A stretch of DNA of 23,327 nucleotides from Flavobacteriales bacterium (GTDB taxonomy: Bacteria; Bacteroidota; Bacteroidia; Flavobacteriales; UBA7430). Positions 23,164-23,327 of the stretch are shown in pieces; the stretch's first letter is position 1, and the number at the start of each line of letters is the position of its first letter. The stretch is from positions 1 to 23,327 of the forward strand of contig JANXFM010000140.1 of assembly GCA_024959975.1 (NCBI GenBank). The letters run 5' to 3'. Below the pieces are notes generated by a model. That model worked only from the letters and a program-made list of their open reading frames with translations, was not told the DNA's origin and ran no database searches. The translations under genes and the position numbers were made by a program.

Positions 23164-23327
23164 ATGGAAGGACACGATAGTAAATCGCAGGAAATCTTCT
23201 CAAAAATTTTGAGAGCCGGAAGAAGAACTTACTTTTTTGACGTAAGATCTACGCGTGCAAACGATTATTATTTAACCATTACAGAAAGTAAGAAACACAC
23301 CAACGATGATGGTTCTGCTTACTATAA
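23164..23327 (+). CDS. PUR-family nucleic-acid-binding protein (DUF3276), partial
   Basis: The first 54 codons of a gene cut by the window end begin MEGHDSKSQEIFSKILRAGR, followed by RTYFFDVRSTRANDYYLTITESKK. This matches the DUF3276 family of Bacteroidota, related to Borrelia BpuR and eukaryotic PUR-alpha, small proteins that bind single-stranded DNA or RNA. The full protein is usually just over 100 residues. It lies 85 bases after the ABC transporter on the same strand. Confidence 0.85.
   Translation, partial: MEGHDSKSQEIFSKILRAGRRTYFFDVRSTRANDYYLTITESKKHTNDDGSAYY

Noticed and set aside
1..23327. CRISPR arrays, prophage or toxin-antitoxin genes
   Set aside because: No regularly spaced direct repeats, phage structural genes or recognisable toxin-antitoxin pairs were seen on either strand.

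Overview
The window is a stretch of chromosome from a Bacteroidota bacterium, most likely order Flavobacteriales. Three things support this. The gene order parA-parB-DUF5683-dapB-lepB-lepB-wbqC, and the pairing nusB-DUF1573-yajC next to an amino-acid dehydrogenase, are typical of that group. The promoter motif TAnnTTTG, often with TTG about 20 bases upstream, recurs at several starts. Start codons lack purine-rich Shine-Dalgarno sequences. Base composition is AT-rich throughout. One secreted protein ends in what looks like a type IX secretion (T9SS) sorting tail.

Layout. 1-2.1 kb: a conserved protein of unknown function, convergent and slightly overlapping with an NAD(P)H-dependent FMN reductase. 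2.1-8.1 kb: a tight plus-strand operon with the chromosome-partitioning pair ParA/ParB, a DUF5683 membrane protein, DapB (lysine/peptidoglycan precursor synthesis), two tandem type I signal peptidases and a WbqC-family protein. 8.3-9.7 kb: a minus-strand secreted modular protein with three 27-residue Cys repeats and a coiled coil. 10.06-15.06 kb: an RlmD-type rRNA methyltransferase, a minus-strand thiolase and a 7TM-HD phosphodiesterase probably acting on cyclic di-AMP. 15.1-15.6 kb: a three-gene tRNA cluster (Ser-GCT, Pro-TGG, Arg-TCT) with a clear promoter and a terminator. 15.6-16.7 kb: a gene-poor accessory patch. 16.75-18.15 kb: purB with a textbook terminator. 18.2-21.2 kb: minus-strand yajC, a DUF1573 lipoprotein, nusB and a leucine dehydrogenase-type enzyme. 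21.3-23.3 kb: an ABC exporter and the start of a PUR-family (DUF3276) gene cut by the window edge.

Most of the window is housekeeping: chromosome segregation, envelope biogenesis, protein export and processing, and translation. The exception is 15.7-16.56 kb, between the tRNA cluster and purB. It holds two asymmetric palindromes bounded by the box GTTGTGCTT or its complement. Each lies just downstream of a short minus-strand open frame, and open frames also run out of the box itself. The arrangement resembles integron gene cassettes with attC-like sites but no integrase in view, or a dispersed palindromic repeat family. It is the best candidate here for something poorly described. A 34-residue lysine-rich protein is encoded inside it.
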